DNA of 64,000 nucleotides from NCBI GenBank assembly GCA_903838705.1, contig CAILZL010000008.1:44829-108828 (forward strand), given 5' to 3'. Below the pieces are notes generated by a model, which was not told the origin of the DNA, searched no databases, and saw only the letters and a list, made by a program, of their open reading frames with translations. The stretch is from an uncultured Pseudomonadota bacterium. Lineage in GTDB: Bacteria > Pseudomonadota > Gammaproteobacteria > Steroidobacterales > Steroidobacteraceae. Below are positions 19,085 to 29,231 of this stretch, one piece after another (the stretch's first letter is position 1; each line of letters starts with the position of its first letter). The position numbers and the translations under genes are program-made.

Positions 19085-21238
19085 ATGTCGTCCCGATTTA
19101 ACCCAATACACGCCAACCGTCATTTCAATTTCAATGAATTGAAATCCGCCAGTGCGTGGATCATTTCCCTGATGGGCTCGCTGCTTCTCGCAAGCAACGC
19201 GATGGCAGCCAACCGTCTCGAACAGATTGATACCCAGGCGCTGCCCGGCGATCAGGTGCAGGTACGGTTGAAGCTCAGCGATGCTGCGCCGCAACCTCTG
19301 AGCTTTACGGTAGATAATCCGGCGCGAATCTCTCTGGATCTGGCCGACACCACTATCGCCCTGCCATCACGTCGGGTGGACGTCAAGCGTGGTGTGCTGG
19401 ACACAGTTAATGTCGCAGAAGCCAATGGCCGTACCCGTGTTGTATTGAATCTCAACAGCATGGTTCCCTATCAGACACGCATTGAAGGCGACACCCTGAT
19501 TGTGACTGTGGGCAGCGGCGTTCAGGCCAATGCAGTGGCTGCAACGACCACCAGTCCAGCTACCGTACAGAGTTCAGGTGCATCAGTGAGCCCGGCATTG
19601 AACAAAGTGGATTTCCGTCGTGGTACGGATGGCTCTGGTCGTGTGGTTGTGCAACTCAGCAGCTCAACTGTTACACCCAGCCTGAAACAGGAAGGTGGAA
19701 AAATCATTGTCAATTTCGCCAGAACGTCAGTTTCTGACAACCTGTTACGAAGACTGGATGTGGTTGATTTCGCCACGCCGGTCAATACCATTGAAACGAT
19801 GCGTGTAACTGATGGTGCCCGCTTGGTGATCAGCGCAGGTGGCGACTGGGAACCGGTGGCCTATCAATCGGATACTCAGTACACCATTGAAGTGAAACCG
19901 GTAGTGAAGTCAGCTGCCAGCCAGGACAAAAAAGAATACAAAGGCGAGCGTCTGACGCTCAATTTCCAGGACATCGAAGTTCGTGCGGTATTGCAGCTGC
20001 TGGCTGATACCAGCGGACAGAATATGGTGATCAGTGACACGGTACAGGGTAATGTCACGCTGCGTTTGCAGAATGTGCCCTGGGATCAGGCGCTGGACAT
20101 CGTGATGCAGACCAAGGGACTGGACATGCGGCAGCAAGGCAACGTGATACTGGTTGCACCGGCGGCTGAAATAGCCGCGCGTGAAAAGGAACTTGCCTCT
20201 GCCAAGAAAGATCTCTCAGCAGTGGCACCTCTGCGGTCAGAGTTCCTGCAGGTCAATTATGCCAAGGCCAGCGATCTGGCTGAGCTGATCAAGGGCAAAG
20301 GCAACTCATTGATGTCTGAACGTGGCAGCGTCACGGTAGATACCCGCACCAATACTTTGCTGTTGCAGGATACAGCTGAAAATCTGGCTGATATCCGGCG
20401 TCTGGTTGCAACGCTTGATATAGCAATCCGGCAGGTACTGATCGAAGCAAGAATCGTGATTGTCAGTGACGACTTTAGTCGTGAGCTGGGTGCGCGGTTT
20501 GGGGTTAACAAGGCCTTTAACTATGACAATAAGGGTACAGGCATCGTAGGCGGCGGTCCTTACGTTACCGCTGACAATGGAGCCGTGATCGGCACCGGCA
20601 ACAATCAGCAAGTCGGGTTTGTTTTAGGCAACGCAGTTGACCGCTACATGGTTAACCTTCCTGCTTCCAATGCAGCGGGGAAGATTGCACTGACCTTGCT
20701 TGATTCCAGTTATCTGGTCGATCTGGAGTTGTCAGCAGCTCAGGCAGAAGGTCGCGGTGAAGTGGTGTCAGCACCTAAAGTCATTACGGCTAACCAGAAG
20801 GAAGCCACGATTGAACAGGGTAAGGAAATTCCTTATCTGCAGAGTGCATCCAGCGGCGCTGCCACCATTGCCTTCAAAAAGGCAGTGCTGTCACTTAAGG
20901 TTACACCACAGATTACACCTGATGACCGGATCATTCTGGATCTGACCGTTACCAAGGACAGCGTGGGTCAACTGGTACAGACTAGCAGCGGTAACTCTGT
21001 GCCATCCATTGATACTCGTACTATCACCACTCAGGTGCTGGTAAATGATGGTCAGACGGTAGTGTTGGGCGGCATTCTGGAAACAGAGAAAATTGATTCC
21101 ACTACCAAAGTGCCCTTGCTGGGAGATATCCCGGTACTGGGTCATCTGTTTAAAGTAACCAAGAATTCAGATAACAAGGACGAGCTGCTGGTATTCGTTA
21201 CCCCGAAAATATTGCACGAGGGTAGTGCAATTTATTGA
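19085..21238 (+). CDS. pilQ: Type IV pilus secretin PilQ
   Basis: A 717-residue outer-membrane secretin through which the pilus leaves the cell. It has a signal peptide and then two AMIN domains (about residues 40-150 and 170-270) that bind peptidoglycan. An STN/N0 domain (about 290-350, LTLNFQDIEVRAVLQLLADTS) and an N1 domain (about 380-445) precede the secretin core. Core signatures are VDTRTNTLLLQD, IRQVLIEARIVIV, VVSAPKVITANQKEATIEQG and VLGGILETEK. AGGGAG precedes the ATG. It is the last gene of the pil operon, 115 bases before aroK. Confidence 0.96.
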   Translation: MSSRFNPIHANRHFNFNELKSASAWIISLMGSLLLASNAMAANRLEQIDTQALPGDQVQVRLKLSDAAPQPLSFTVDNPARISLDLADTTIALPSRRVDVKRGVLDTVNVAEANGRTRVVLNLNSMVPYQTRIEGDTLIVTVGSGVQANAVAATTTSPATVQSSGASVSPALNKVDFRRGTDGSGRVVVQLSSSTVTPSLKQEGGKIIVNFARTSVSDNLLRRLDVVDFATPVNTIETMRVTDGARLVISAGGDWEPVAYQSDTQYTIEVKPVVKSAASQDKKEYKGERLTLNFQDIEVRAVLQLLADTSGQNMVISDTVQGNVTLRLQNVPWDQALDIVMQTKGLDMRQQGNVILVAPAAEIAAREKELASAKKDLSAVAPLRSEFLQVNYAKASDLAELIKGKGNSLMSERGSVTVDTRTNTLLLQDTAENLADIRRLVATLDIAIRQVLIEARIVIVSDDFSRELGARFGVNKAFNYDNKGTGIVGGGPYVTADNGAVIGTGNNQQVGFVLGNAVDRYMVNLPASNAAGKIALTLLDSSYLVDLELSAAQAEGRGEVVSAPKVITANQKEATIEQGKEIPYLQSASSGAATIAFKKAVLSLKVTPQITPDDRIILDLTVTKDSVGQLVQTSSGNSVPSIDTRTITTQVLVNDGQTVVLGGILETEKIDSTTKVPLLGDIPVLGHLFKVTKNSDNKDELLVFVTPKILHEGSAIY

Positions 21239-21316
21239 TATCCAGTGGCGAATGCCGCGATAATCATTGATAGATGGTCTACTGATTACGGCAACTGAAC
21301 ACAGCGATATAAAGTG

Positions 21317-21344
21317 ACGGCCGCTCTGAGCGGCCGTTCTTTTT
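21317..21344 (+). terminator. Terminator-like hairpin between pilQ and aroK
   Basis: The arms ACGGCCGCT (21317-21325) and AGCGGCCGT (21329-21337) form a 9-bp GC-rich stem with a 3-base loop. TCTTTTT follows directly. It looks like an intrinsic terminator for pilMNOPQ but ends only 8 bases before the aroK ATG at 21353. Read-through or attenuation must therefore be considered. Confidence 0.75.
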
Positions 21345-21352
21345 ACAAGAAC

Positions 21353-21901
21353 ATGGTAAATATTTTCCTGGTCGGACCAATGGGTTCAGGCAAGACTGCC
21401 GTTGGCAAACAACTGGCCAAGTTGTTGCAGGTGCAGTTCTATGACAGTGATGCCGAAGTCGAGCGTGTGGCAGGAGTAGACATTTCCTACATCTTTGAAA
21501 AAGAAGGTGAGGATAGTTTCCGCAAGCGCGAAACCGAAGCAATTGAGAATCTGACCCAGCTGAATGGCATCGTGCTGGCTACCGGCGGCGGCGCAATTCT
21601 GGCGGAACAGAATCGTAAATGCTTGCAGGCTCGGGGCAAGGTGGTTTACCTGCGTACGTCGGTTGAGCAGCAGGTGGATCGAACCAGACATGGGCGCCAC
21701 CGTCCAATGTTGAATGTGGCTGATCCCGAGCAGCGCCTGCGCAGCCTGTTTGCAATCAGAGCTCCGCTCTATGAAGCCATTGCGACTATCATAGTCACTA
21801 CCGACCATCGACGCGTCAGCACGGTGGCTCAGGAAATCATCAGTGGATTACATTTGAACCCATCCAGCCAAGTTGACACGCCAATCGATGAACAGGGTTA
21901 A
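21353..21901 (+). CDS. aroK: Shikimate kinase
   Basis: A 182-residue kinase that phosphorylates shikimate in the chorismate pathway. The start at 21353 (MVNIFLVGPMGSGKT) matches the family. A GTG-start reading from 21314 would run through the hairpin and is not credible. Walker A GPMGSGKT is at residues 8-15. The shikimate-binding DSDAEVERVAG segment, the ATGGGAIL motif and the lid arginines in RTRHGRHRPML are present. No good ribosome binding site is visible between the hairpin and the ATG. It overlaps aroB by 14 bases. Confidence 0.95.
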   Translation: MVNIFLVGPMGSGKTAVGKQLAKLLQVQFYDSDAEVERVAGVDISYIFEKEGEDSFRKRETEAIENLTQLNGIVLATGGGAILAEQNRKCLQARGKVVYLRTSVEQQVDRTRHGRHRPMLNVADPEQRLRSLFAIRAPLYEAIATIIVTTDHRRVSTVAQEIISGLHLNPSSQVDTPIDEQG

Positions 21902-22994
21902 ACAAGAGCCAGAGACGCTCAGTATCAATCTGGGTGAACGCAGCTATCCAATCGTCATTGGCGCAGGGCTGATTACAGACGCTGCCTTGCTTGATCGGCA
22001 TATCAAGGCACGCAATCTGATGATTGTGACCAATGAAGTGGTTGCACCCTTGTACCTGGAGCAACTGAAGGGGGCATTGCAGGGCAAACAGTTGCATGAG
22101 CTCATTCTTCCGGATGGTGAACATACAAAATCCATGAGCACGCTGAACCAGGTGCTGGATGCGCTGGTTGCAGCACGTCTGAACCGCGACGCGGGCATCA
22201 TCGCATTGGGGGGTGGCGTGATCGGTGATATGGCTGGCTTTGCCGCTGCCTGTTACCAGCGCGGAGTGGATTACTACCAGATCCCGACCACATTGCTATC
22301 CCAGGTGGATTCTTCTGTGGGTGGCAAGACCGCAGTGAATCATCCGGGCGGTAAAAATCTCATTGGTGCGTTCCATCAGCCGCGCTGCGTGATTGCAGAT
22401 ACACAGGTGTTGAGCACCCTGCCAGAGCGGGAATTGCGTGCTGGTTTTGCTGAAGTGATCAAGTATGGTTTGATACGTGACCCTGCCTTCTTTGCCTGGC
22501 TTGAGAAGAATGCGCAGCGTGTATTGAGCTGTAATCCTGAGGCACTGACCGTGGCCATCAAGCGCTGCTGTGAACTGAAGGCTGAAGTAGTGGGCATTGA
22601 TGAACGTGAAAACGGATTGCGCGCGATTCTCAATTTTGGTCATACCTTCGGGCATGCAATCGAAAATGCACTCGGCTATGGTGAATGGCTGCACGGAGAA
22701 GCAGTGGCTGCAGGCATGGTGCTGGCGGCTGAGATGTCCGTGCGATTGGGTTATCTCTCTGCTGTGGACTATCAGCGCACTCTTGATCTGCTGCAGATCA
22801 GCGGCTTGCCAATCAAGGCGCCGCCTATAGGTGTCAACAAGGCGCGCGAGTTGATGAGCATGGACAAGAAGGTACATGCAGGACAATTACGACTGGTTCT
22901 GCTGCAGGGTCTGGGCAATGCACTGGTCACTGATAAGTATCCGGCAGAAGTCTTTACAGCCACTTTGCAGCATGGCTTTGCCGATCAACCATGA
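21888..22994 (+). CDS. aroB: 3-dehydroquinate synthase
   Basis: A 368-residue NAD- and metal-dependent enzyme that converts DAHP to 3-dehydroquinate, step two of the shikimate pathway. Key motifs are [46 protein letters not shown], and the metal-binding [11 protein letters not shown] plus [10 protein letters not shown]. The start at ATG 21888 (14-base overlap with aroK) gives the normal N-terminus. A TTG five codons upstream is less likely. It overlaps the next gene by 4 bases. Confidence 0.96.
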   Translation: MNRVKQEPETLSINLGERSYPIVIGAGLITDAALLDRHIKARNLMIVTNEVVAPLYLEQLKGALQGKQLHELILPDGEHTKSMSTLNQVLDALVAARLNRDAGIIALGGGVIGDMAGFAAACYQRGVDYYQIPTTLLSQVDSSVGGKTAVNHPGGKNLIGAFHQPRCVIADTQVLSTLPERELRAGFAEVIKYGLIRDPAFFAWLEKNAQRVLSCNPEALTVAIKRCCELKAEVVGIDERENGLRAILNFGHTFGHAIENALGYGEWLHGEAVAAGMVLAAEMSVRLGYLSAVDYQRTLDLLQISGLPIKAPPIGVNKARELMSMDKKVHAGQLRLVLLQGLGNALVTDKYPAEVFTATLQHGFADQP

Positions 22995-24160
22995 CTGAGC
23001 ATGTTCAAACAGCATGGCTGGCTGCCTATGCGGCACAGGACGAACTGAGCCGTGGCCGTCGCTTTGTCGAACAGCTACCGGCATATCGCAGTGAGTTTCA
23101 GCGTGATCGGGATCGCATCATCCATTCCACTGCGTTTCGACGGCTGGTTTACAAGACGCAGGTGTTCGTCAACCAGGAAGGTGACCTGTATCGTACCCGG
23201 CTGACCCATTCTCTCGAAGTTGCGCAGATTGCACGTACCATCGCCCGTGCGCTGCATCTGAATGAAACTCTGACAGAGGCAATCTGCCTTGCGCACGATC
23301 TGGGCCATACTCCATTTGGACATGCAGGGCAGGATGCGCTTAACGAGTGTATGCGCGACTACGGCGGCTTTGAACACAACCTGCAATCACTGCGTATTGT
23401 TGATGAGCTGGAAGAACGTTACGCTGAATTCAATGGCCTGAATCTGTGTTTCGAGACCCGTGAAGGTATATTGAAGCATTGCTCGCTGAGGAATGCGCAA
23501 CAGCTGGGTGAAGTGGGTGAGCGCTTTATTCGTCGTGAGCAACCCTCTCTGGAAGCGCAGGTGGCCAATCTGGCTGACGAGATTGCCTATAACAACCATG
23601 ATCTGGATGATGGTTTGCGGGCAGGTTTGATCAGTATGGATGATGCCCGGGAATCTGCATCCTTTCGCAGCCAGCATGACACAGTCATGCAAGCTCATCC
23701 TGCACTGACAGGACGCCGTTTGGTGAACGAGATTGTGAGGCGTCTGATCAATCAGGTCGTTACAGATGTGGTTGAGACCAGTCGTCATGCCATTGAACAG
23801 GTGGCACCTGCTGACATCAATGCGGTACGCAGCCATTCAAAGCCACTGGTGCAATTGAGTAGCGTCATGTCACAGCATCATCTGGAGCTGAAACGCTTTT
23901 TGAGAGAACGGGTTTATCGTCATTACCGGGTGTTGCGCATGACCAATAAGGCGCAACAGGTAGTGAAAACGCTGTTTGGCGCTTTCATGCAGTCACCCGA
24001 GCTGATGCCGCCGGAGCATCAGCAAGCAGTCACCCGGTTTTCTGCCGAAATGGGCGAGGCTGGCAGGGCACGCGCTGTTGCTGATTACATTGCAGGGATG
24101 ACTGATCGTTACGCTGTACTCGAGCATGAACGGATTTTTGATCCAGCCAAGCGTAGCTAG
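22991..24160 (+). CDS. dgt: dGTP triphosphohydrolase-like HD-domain protein
   Basis: A 389-residue deoxyguanosinetriphosphate triphosphohydrolase-like protein (type 2, shorter than E. coli Dgt). It cleaves dNTPs to the nucleoside and tripolyphosphate. The HD metal-binding motifs are visible: [14 protein letters not shown] (His), [16 protein letters not shown] (HD), the H-N pair in [13 protein letters not shown], and the aspartate in [17 protein letters not shown]. The start ATG overlaps the aroB stop (ATGA), so it is coupled to the aro genes. Confidence 0.94.
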   Translation: MTEHVQTAWLAAYAAQDELSRGRRFVEQLPAYRSEFQRDRDRIIHSTAFRRLVYKTQVFVNQEGDLYRTRLTHSLEVAQIARTIARALHLNETLTEAICLAHDLGHTPFGHAGQDALNECMRDYGGFEHNLQSLRIVDELEERYAEFNGLNLCFETREGILKHCSLRNAQQLGEVGERFIRREQPSLEAQVANLADEIAYNNHDLDDGLRAGLISMDDARESASFRSQHDTVMQAHPALTGRRLVNEIVRRLINQVVTDVVETSRHAIEQVAPADINAVRSHSKPLVQLSSVMSQHHLELKRFLRERVYRHYRVLRMTNKAQQVVKTLFGAFMQSPELMPPEHQQAVTRFSAEMGEAGRARAVADYIAGMTDRYAVLEHERIFDPAKRS

Positions 24161-24199
24161 CGAATTAATAGATGATTCTCCGCTATCATCTGCGGACTC

Positions 24200-25276
24200 A
24201 TGAACACACCTAGCAACCTTCAGAATGATGTTTTCCTGCGCGCGCTGCAATGCCAGCCTGTGCCTTATACGCCTGTATGGATGATGCGTCAGGCCGGGCG
24301 CTACCTGCCGGAATATCGTGCAACGCGGGCCAGAGCAGGCAGTTTCTTGCAGCTTTGTCAGACACCTGAGCTGGCATGTGAAGTGACTTTGCAGCCGCTG
24401 GCTCGGTTTCCACTGGATGCTGCCATTCTGTTTTCAGATATTCTGACCATTCCCCATGCCATGGGGCTGGGGTTGCAGTTTGAAACCGGCGAAGGACCTG
24501 TGATTCAGCGTCCTGTTCGCAACGCTGCGGACGTCAGCAAACTCGGTGTGCCAGATCCGCATCAGGAATTGCGTTACGTGATGGATGCGGTGTCCCTGAT
24601 CCGGCGTGAACTACACGGTCGTGTGCCTCTCATCGGATTCGCTGGCAGTCCCTGGACAGTGGCTACTTACTGTGTAGAAGGTGGCAGCAGTCGCGATTTC
24701 GCGCGCATCAAGGGCATGATGTATGACGACCCCGCCAGCTTGCATGGTCTGTTGCATATTCTGACCCAGGCGACTATCCAGTATCTCAATGCCCAGATTG
24801 AGGCAGGCGTTCAAGCCGTGATGGTTTTTGATACCTGGGGCAGTGTGCTGACACCTGCCTGCTATCGTGAATTTTCGCTGCAATATATGGAACAGATTGT
24901 TGCTGGCACAAAGCGTCAGGCAGAGGGGCGTACCGTGCCCCGAATCCTGTTCACCAAGGGTGCCGGCCCGCTTCTCGCCGAAATGGCAAAGCTTGATTGT
25001 GAGGCGTTGGGGGTGGACTGGATGACCGATCTGGCACAGGCGCGTCAGTGGGTGGGGGATCGAAAAGCCCTGCAAGGCAATCTGGATCCTTGCGTCCTGT
25101 ATGCCCAACCGGGTCGTATCCGTGAAGAGGTAGCAAGGGTGCTGGCCAGTTTTGGCCATGGCCATGGTCACGTGTTCAATCTGGGTCATGGCATTCATCC
25201 TGCCATTCCACCTGAACATGCTGCAGCCATGATCCAGGCAGTGCATGAACTGAGTCCGCAATATCACTCGCTCTGA
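24200..25276 (+). CDS. hemE: Uroporphyrinogen decarboxylase
   Basis: A 358-residue enzyme that decarboxylates uroporphyrinogen III to coproporphyrinogen III in heme synthesis. The N-terminal signature [16 protein letters not shown] (residues about 25-40) contains the substrate-binding arginines. The catalytic aspartate lies in [17 protein letters not shown], and the second signature [16 protein letters not shown] and the late [12 protein letters not shown] motif are present. It starts 39 bases after dgt and may be the last gene of the aroKB-dgt transcript. Confidence 0.97.
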   Translation: MNTPSNLQNDVFLRALQCQPVPYTPVWMMRQAGRYLPEYRATRARAGSFLQLCQTPELACEVTLQPLARFPLDAAILFSDILTIPHAMGLGLQFETGEGPVIQRPVRNAADVSKLGVPDPHQELRYVMDAVSLIRRELHGRVPLIGFAGSPWTVATYCVEGGSSRDFARIKGMMYDDPASLHGLLHILTQATIQYLNAQIEAGVQAVMVFDTWGSVLTPACYREFSLQYMEQIVAGTKRQAEGRTVPRILFTKGAGPLLAEMAKLDCEALGVDWMTDLAQARQWVGDRKALQGNLDPCVLYAQPGRIREEVARVLASFGHGHGHVFNLGHGIHPAIPPEHAAAMIQAVHELSPQYHSL

Positions 25277-25466
25277 AATTCAGGGTGAGCGAAACGGGGT
25301 TCTCTATTGGAAACAGGTGGTTGAACAATTCGCAACTGCGGGTATGTGCAGATGCGACCCTCCCGTGGGTAGGTGCTTTGCTAATTCTGATCCTGTACTA
25401 TTGGCAAAATGTTCGGGTGACGTCAAAGTCGTAAAAAATTTCATCTGGCTCTAAGGGGAGATATTC

Positions 25467-26708
25467 ATGAAGCATTATTCCTTGATGGTCGCATTGGCGA
25501 TGGGCTCTGCACTGATCGGTGCAAATTCCGCCCAAGCCGGCGCAGAGGTGGGTAGCTGGTATGTAGCCCCTAAGGTTCTCTATGTTGATCCGGATAGAGT
25601 TGCCAGAGATTCGGCCACTACCAACTACAAGGTTGGTGACGCATTTGGCGGCAGTTTGGCAATTGGCAAAGTATTGAGTAAGGATTGGGACACTGAACTC
25701 GGCTATGTCTATTCCAGTCACCGAGCTGGACCGAATGAAAAAATTAAATTCAAGGGTGTAGAGCTGGTTCTTAATCGTGTTTTCATGCGCGACAGAGCGG
25801 TTAATCCTTTCATCGGTGTAGGGCTTAACAGCATGAGTTATCTCCTCCCACAACAAGGGGCTAACTCTCACAGAGATGTGGGTTATCTCGTCAAGGCTGG
25901 TGCGCTGACTAACCTCACTAAGAGTGGGGCATTGCAGTTGTCCACTGAAATTGGCTGGCGTACGGATGGTGGACTAAAGGGTTGCGATGGTGGAGTGAAC
26001 AGCAACTGTGGTAGTTTAGGCCAGACGCGTTATCTTGAAGACACATTCTATGGTCTGGGTTTGCATTACAACTTTGGTGCACATTCAAAGCCTAAGGCTG
26101 CGCCAGTCGTAGCTGCGGCACCGGTAGTAGCGGCTGCTCCTGCTCCAATGGCTCCACCTCCGCCTCCGCCTCCTCCACCCCCTGCCCCAGCTGACAGCGA
26201 CCATGATGGTGTTGTTGACTCCGCTGATCGTTGTCCTGGTACGGTAGCAGGCGCTGCTGTGGATGCTAATGGATGTGAGCTGGATAGCGATAAGGACGGT
26301 GTTGTAAATCGTCTTGACAAGTGCCCGACTACACCTGCAGGTGACAAGGTTGATGCTGTTGGTTGTAGCCTGAGCATGACTTTGCAGGTGCAGTTTGACA
26401 CCGGCAAGGCGACCATCAAGCCAGAGTCCAATGGCAAGCTGGATGAATTTGTACAATTCCTGAAGGATGTGCCATCGGCGAAGGGTGAACTGGAAGGACA
26501 TACCGATAATGTCGGTAAGAAAGCTTCTAATCAGTCTTTGTCACAGCGTCGCGCTGAGGCAGTCAAGGCCTATGTGGTTGGCAAGGGTATTGATGCTGCG
26601 CGCCTCACTGCCAAGGGTTATGGTGATACCAAGCCTGTTGCTGATAACAAGACAGTTGATGGCCGTGCCGCCAATCGTCGCGTAGTGTTCACACGGTCGG
26701 GCAACTGA
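25467..26708 (+). CDS. OmpA-family outer-membrane protein with TSP3-type linker
   Basis: A 413-residue protein with a signal peptide (cleavage after AQA) and an N-terminal beta-barrel of about 170 residues. The barrel includes LYVDPDR, AIGKVLSKDWDTELGY and the final LGLHYNF strand. A Pro/Ala-rich linker with an uninterrupted run of ten prolines follows. Two calcium-binding thrombospondin type 3 repeats (DSDHDGVVDSADRCPGT and DSDKDGVVNRLDKCPTTP) come next. The C-terminal OmpA domain (about residues 300-413) has GHTDNVGKKASNQSLSQRRAE and ANRRVVF, which bind peptidoglycan. It ties the outer membrane to the cell wall. A clear AAGGGGAG ribosome binding site and its own terminator indicate a monocistronic gene. 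Confidence 0.94.
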   Translation: MKHYSLMVALAMGSALIGANSAQAGAEVGSWYVAPKVLYVDPDRVARDSATTNYKVGDAFGGSLAIGKVLSKDWDTELGYVYSSHRAGPNEKIKFKGVELVLNRVFMRDRAVNPFIGVGLNSMSYLLPQQGANSHRDVGYLVKAGALTNLTKSGALQLSTEIGWRTDGGLKGCDGGVNSNCGSLGQTRYLEDTFYGLGLHYNFGAHSKPKAAPVVAAAPVVAAAPAPMAPPPPPPPPPPAPADSDHDGVVDSADRCPGTVAGAAVDANGCELDSDKDGVVNRLDKCPTTPAGDKVDAVGCSLSMTLQVQFDTGKATIKPESNGKLDEFVQFLKDVPSAKGELEGHTDNVGKKASNQSLSQRRAEAVKAYVVGKGIDAARLTAKGYGDTKPVADNKTVDGRAANRRVVFTRSGN

Positions 26709-26767
26709 TCGAAACATGGCATGAACTAACAAGGCAGGGAAATCCTGCTGACAATGCCTGAATTTAA

Positions 26768-26798
26768 GGGCGATCTGGCTAACCGGATCGCCCTTTTT
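26768..26798 (+). terminator. Rho-independent terminator after the OmpA-family gene
   Basis: The arms GGGCGATCTGG (26768-26778) and CCGGATCGCCC (26783-26793) pair over 11 positions with one T-G wobble. Five T residues follow. It lies 60 bases after the stop. Confidence 0.9.
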
Positions 26799-26910
26799 AT
26801 TGTGGTCAACTCGCAGCTGGGTAAAACAGGATCGATGAATATCCAGGAGGGATTGAACAGCTTGTGCCTGAAACTGGAGTCACCAGCTCAAATATCTTTC
26901 AGGTTGAGTA

Positions 26911-28581
26911 TCACTGCTTCACCAGCAGCTCATCTCGCAGCGCGCGACGCAGAATCTTGCCGACATTGGTTTTAGGCAGCTCGGTACGGAAATAAACATG
27001 CTTGGGTAATTTGTAGCCGGTCATCTGCTTGCGGCAATGGTCAAGGACCTGTTCGGTGGTTAACGCCGGGTCTTTTCGTACAATGAATACTGCGACTGCT
27101 TCATCAGAATGCGGGTCAGGCTGCGCGACAGCAGCCACTTCAAGTACACCGGGCATTTCAGAAATAACGGCTTCAACTTCATTCGGGAACACCTTGAAGC
27201 CTGAGACAGTGATCATGTCTTTCAGGCGGTCTTCGATGAAAAAGCAACCGCGCTCATCCATTCGGCCGATATCACCAGTGCGCAACCAGCCGTCGGGCAT
27301 CAGTACTTTGGCTGTTTCATCGGGGCGCTGCCAGTATTCGCGCATGACCTGCGGACCACGTAACCAGATCTCACCGCTTGCACCTGCTGCAAGTTCACGG
27401 CCCTGATCATCACGAATGGATAATTCGGTTGAAGGAACCGGCATGCCGATGGAACCGTCAAAATCAGAATCAAGCGGGGTGACACAGCCTACCGGTGAGG
27501 CTTCAGTCAGCCCCCATCCTTGCGAAACAATGCAGCCGGTGACCTGTTTCCACTCACTGGCAACGCTGGGTTGAACTGCCATGCCGCCACCCAGCGAAAT
27601 TTTCAATCGTGAACAATTCAGTTTGTCGAAACCCGGTGTATTCAGCAGCGCATTGAAGAGCGTATTCACGCCGGTGATAGCAGAAAAAGCATATTTACCC
27701 AGTTCCTTCACAAATCCAGAAAAGTCGCGTGGATTGGTGATCAGTACGTTATGTGTGCCGAGCTTCATGAACACAAAGCAGTTCACAGTCAAAGAAAAGA
27801 TGTGATACAGCGGCAGAGCCGTGATGACCGTTTCACTGCGCAAGCTCCAGGTGCCCAGACAGGACGATGCCTGCAGGCAATTGGCAACCATGTTGCGGTG
27901 TGTCAGTACCGCTGCCTTGGCGACCCCGGTTGTACCGCCGGTATATTGCAGGAACGCAATGTCATCATGTGTGAGGGTCGCTTCCTGAAGTTTAAGGAAA
28001 TGCCCCTCGTGCAAGATGGAGTTGAAGCGAACTGCACCGGGCAAATCGAATGCAGGCACCTGTTTGCGCACATGCCGAACCACGAAATTAACGATGCCCT
28101 GTTTTGGCATGCCGAGCAGATCACCGACTCCGGTAACAATCACCGTCTGTATGCGGGTGGTGTTGATAATCTCCTGCAATACATGGGCAAAGTTTTCCAG
28201 TACCACAATGGCGACTGCGCCGGAGTCCTGCATCTGGTGCTGCAACTCGTGAGCCGTGTACAGCGGATTGGTATTAACGATAGTGAGACCGGCACGCATT
28301 GCGCCCAGCATTGCAACCGGATACTGCAACAGATTGGGCATCATCAGAGCGATCCGGTCACCATGTTTAAGGTGAGCAATCTGCTGTAGCCAGGCAGCAA
28401 AATCAGCCGTCAGCTTGTCCAGTTGTCGGTAGCTGATGGTCTTGCCCATGTTGGTGAATGCTGCTGCCTCACCATACTTGTTGAAGCATTCATGCAGCAG
28501 TTCAACCAGTGAACGGTATTCATCAGGGTTGATCTCAGCGGGTCGCCCGGCTGGGTAATGTTTTAACCAGATCTTGTCCAC
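26911..28581 (-). CDS. fadD: Long-chain fatty acid-CoA ligase (FadD-like)
   Basis: A 556-residue adenylate-forming enzyme that activates fatty acids with ATP and CoA. The AMP-binding P-loop is LQYTGGTTGVAKAAVLTHRN (near residue 210). The A5 motif is GWGLTEASPV, the A7 motif is GWLRTGDIG, and the A8 hinge is RLKDMITVSGFKVFPNEVE. The catalytic lysine lies near the C-terminus in LPKTNVGKILRRALR. It lies 32 bases downstream of the TesA-like gene on the same strand, consistent with linked acyl-thioester handling. Some relatives use medium-chain or other acids, so the substrate range is inferred. Confidence 0.9.
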   Translation of the reverse strand: MDKIWLKHYPAGRPAEINPDEYRSLVELLHECFNKYGEAAAFTNMGKTISYRQLDKLTADFAAWLQQIAHLKHGDRIALMMPNLLQYPVAMLGAMRAGLTIVNTNPLYTAHELQHQMQDSGAVAIVVLENFAHVLQEIINTTRIQTVIVTGVGDLLGMPKQGIVNFVVRHVRKQVPAFDLPGAVRFNSILHEGHFLKLQEATLTHDDIAFLQYTGGTTGVAKAAVLTHRNMVANCLQASSCLGTWSLRSETVITALPLYHIFSLTVNCFVFMKLGTHNVLITNPRDFSGFVKELGKYAFSAITGVNTLFNALLNTPGFDKLNCSRLKISLGGGMAVQPSVASEWKQVTGCIVSQGWGLTEASPVGCVTPLDSDFDGSIGMPVPSTELSIRDDQGRELAAGASGEIWLRGPQVMREYWQRPDETAKVLMPDGWLRTGDIGRMDERGCFFIEDRLKDMITVSGFKVFPNEVEAVISEMPGVLEVAAVAQPDPHSDEAVAVFIVRKDPALTTEQVLDHCRKQMTGYKLPKHVYFRTELPKTNVGKILRRALRDELLVKQ

Positions 28582-28613
28582 GATAATCCCCGCTTGCGTT
28601 GCGAATTAATGGC

Positions 28614-29231
28614 TCAATGTTTGAGCAGGCTTTTCAGTTGTGGCCAGACAGTATCAAGCAGCAATGGCTGTCCCCGTTCATTAGGGTGCAGATTATCACC
28701 CTGCATGAGGGTTGCATCCAGCGCCACCTTTTCCAGCAGAAAGGGCACCAGCTTCACTCGGTAAGTAGTGGCAAGCTCCTGAAAGGTATTCGTAAAAGCG
28801 CTGGTATATTGCGTTCCATAGTTGGGAGGAATCTGCATGCCAATCAGTAATACCTTAGCCTTGCTGGCCTGCGCAGCAACAATCATGTCCGCCAGATTGT
28901 TGCGCATTTGCGCAACTGGCAATCCGCGCAAGCCATCATTGGCGCCGAGCTCGATGATGACCAGATCGGGCTGATGATTTTTTAACAGAGCGGGAAGCCG
29001 AACTTTACCGCCCCTGCTGGTCTCACCACTGACACTGGCATTGATGATCTGGTATCCGTAACCTTCAGCACTCAAGCGTTTGCCCAGCAAGGCGACCCAG
29101 CCGTTTGTGACATTGATGCCATATCCGGCACTCAGACTATCCCCCATGACCAGCAGGGTGCCGGCCTGAGTACCACCTGAGCAAACCAGAACCAGCCCCA
29201 GACACAGGAACCGAATGAATCCGCAACGCAT
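28614..29231 (-). CDS. tesA: Periplasmic SGNH esterase / acyl-CoA thioesterase TesA-like
   Basis: A 205-residue SGNH hydrolase. The ATG at 29231 gives a proper signal peptide (MRCGFIRFLCLGLVLVCSG, cleavage after TQA). A longer reading from 29315 is not credible. The four blocks are visible: GDSLSAGYG with the catalytic serine, SVSGET, GANDGLRG, and the Asp/His pair in DNLHPNERG. TesA/arylesterases cleave acyl thioesters and esters in the periplasm. The gene is divergent from the YbbA-like ATPase, and the two coding regions overlap at their 5' ends. It is probably co-transcribed with the downstream FadD-like gene. Confidence 0.92.
   Translation of the reverse strand: MRCGFIRFLCLGLVLVCSGGTQAGTLLVMGDSLSAGYGINVTNGWVALLGKRLSAEGYGYQIINASVSGETSRGGKVRLPALLKNHQPDLVIIELGANDGLRGLPVAQMRNNLADMIVAAQASKAKVLLIGMQIPPNYGTQYTSAFTNTFQELATTYRVKLVPFLLEKVALDATLMQGDNLHPNERGQPLLLDTVWPQLKSLLKH

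Noticed and set aside
21314..21352. Longer aroK reading from a GTG at 21314
   Set aside because: It would run through the GC-rich hairpin and add 13 residues absent from the family. The ATG at 21353 gives the normal N-terminus.
22296..22886. A 196-codon minus-strand frame inside aroB
   Set aside because: The plus-strand enzyme has all expected motifs. The reverse frame shows none.
26066..26501. Antisense frames of over 120 codons across the OmpA-family gene
   Set aside because: Gly/Arg-rich translations of the reverse of the poly-proline linker. They are shadows of a well-supported gene.
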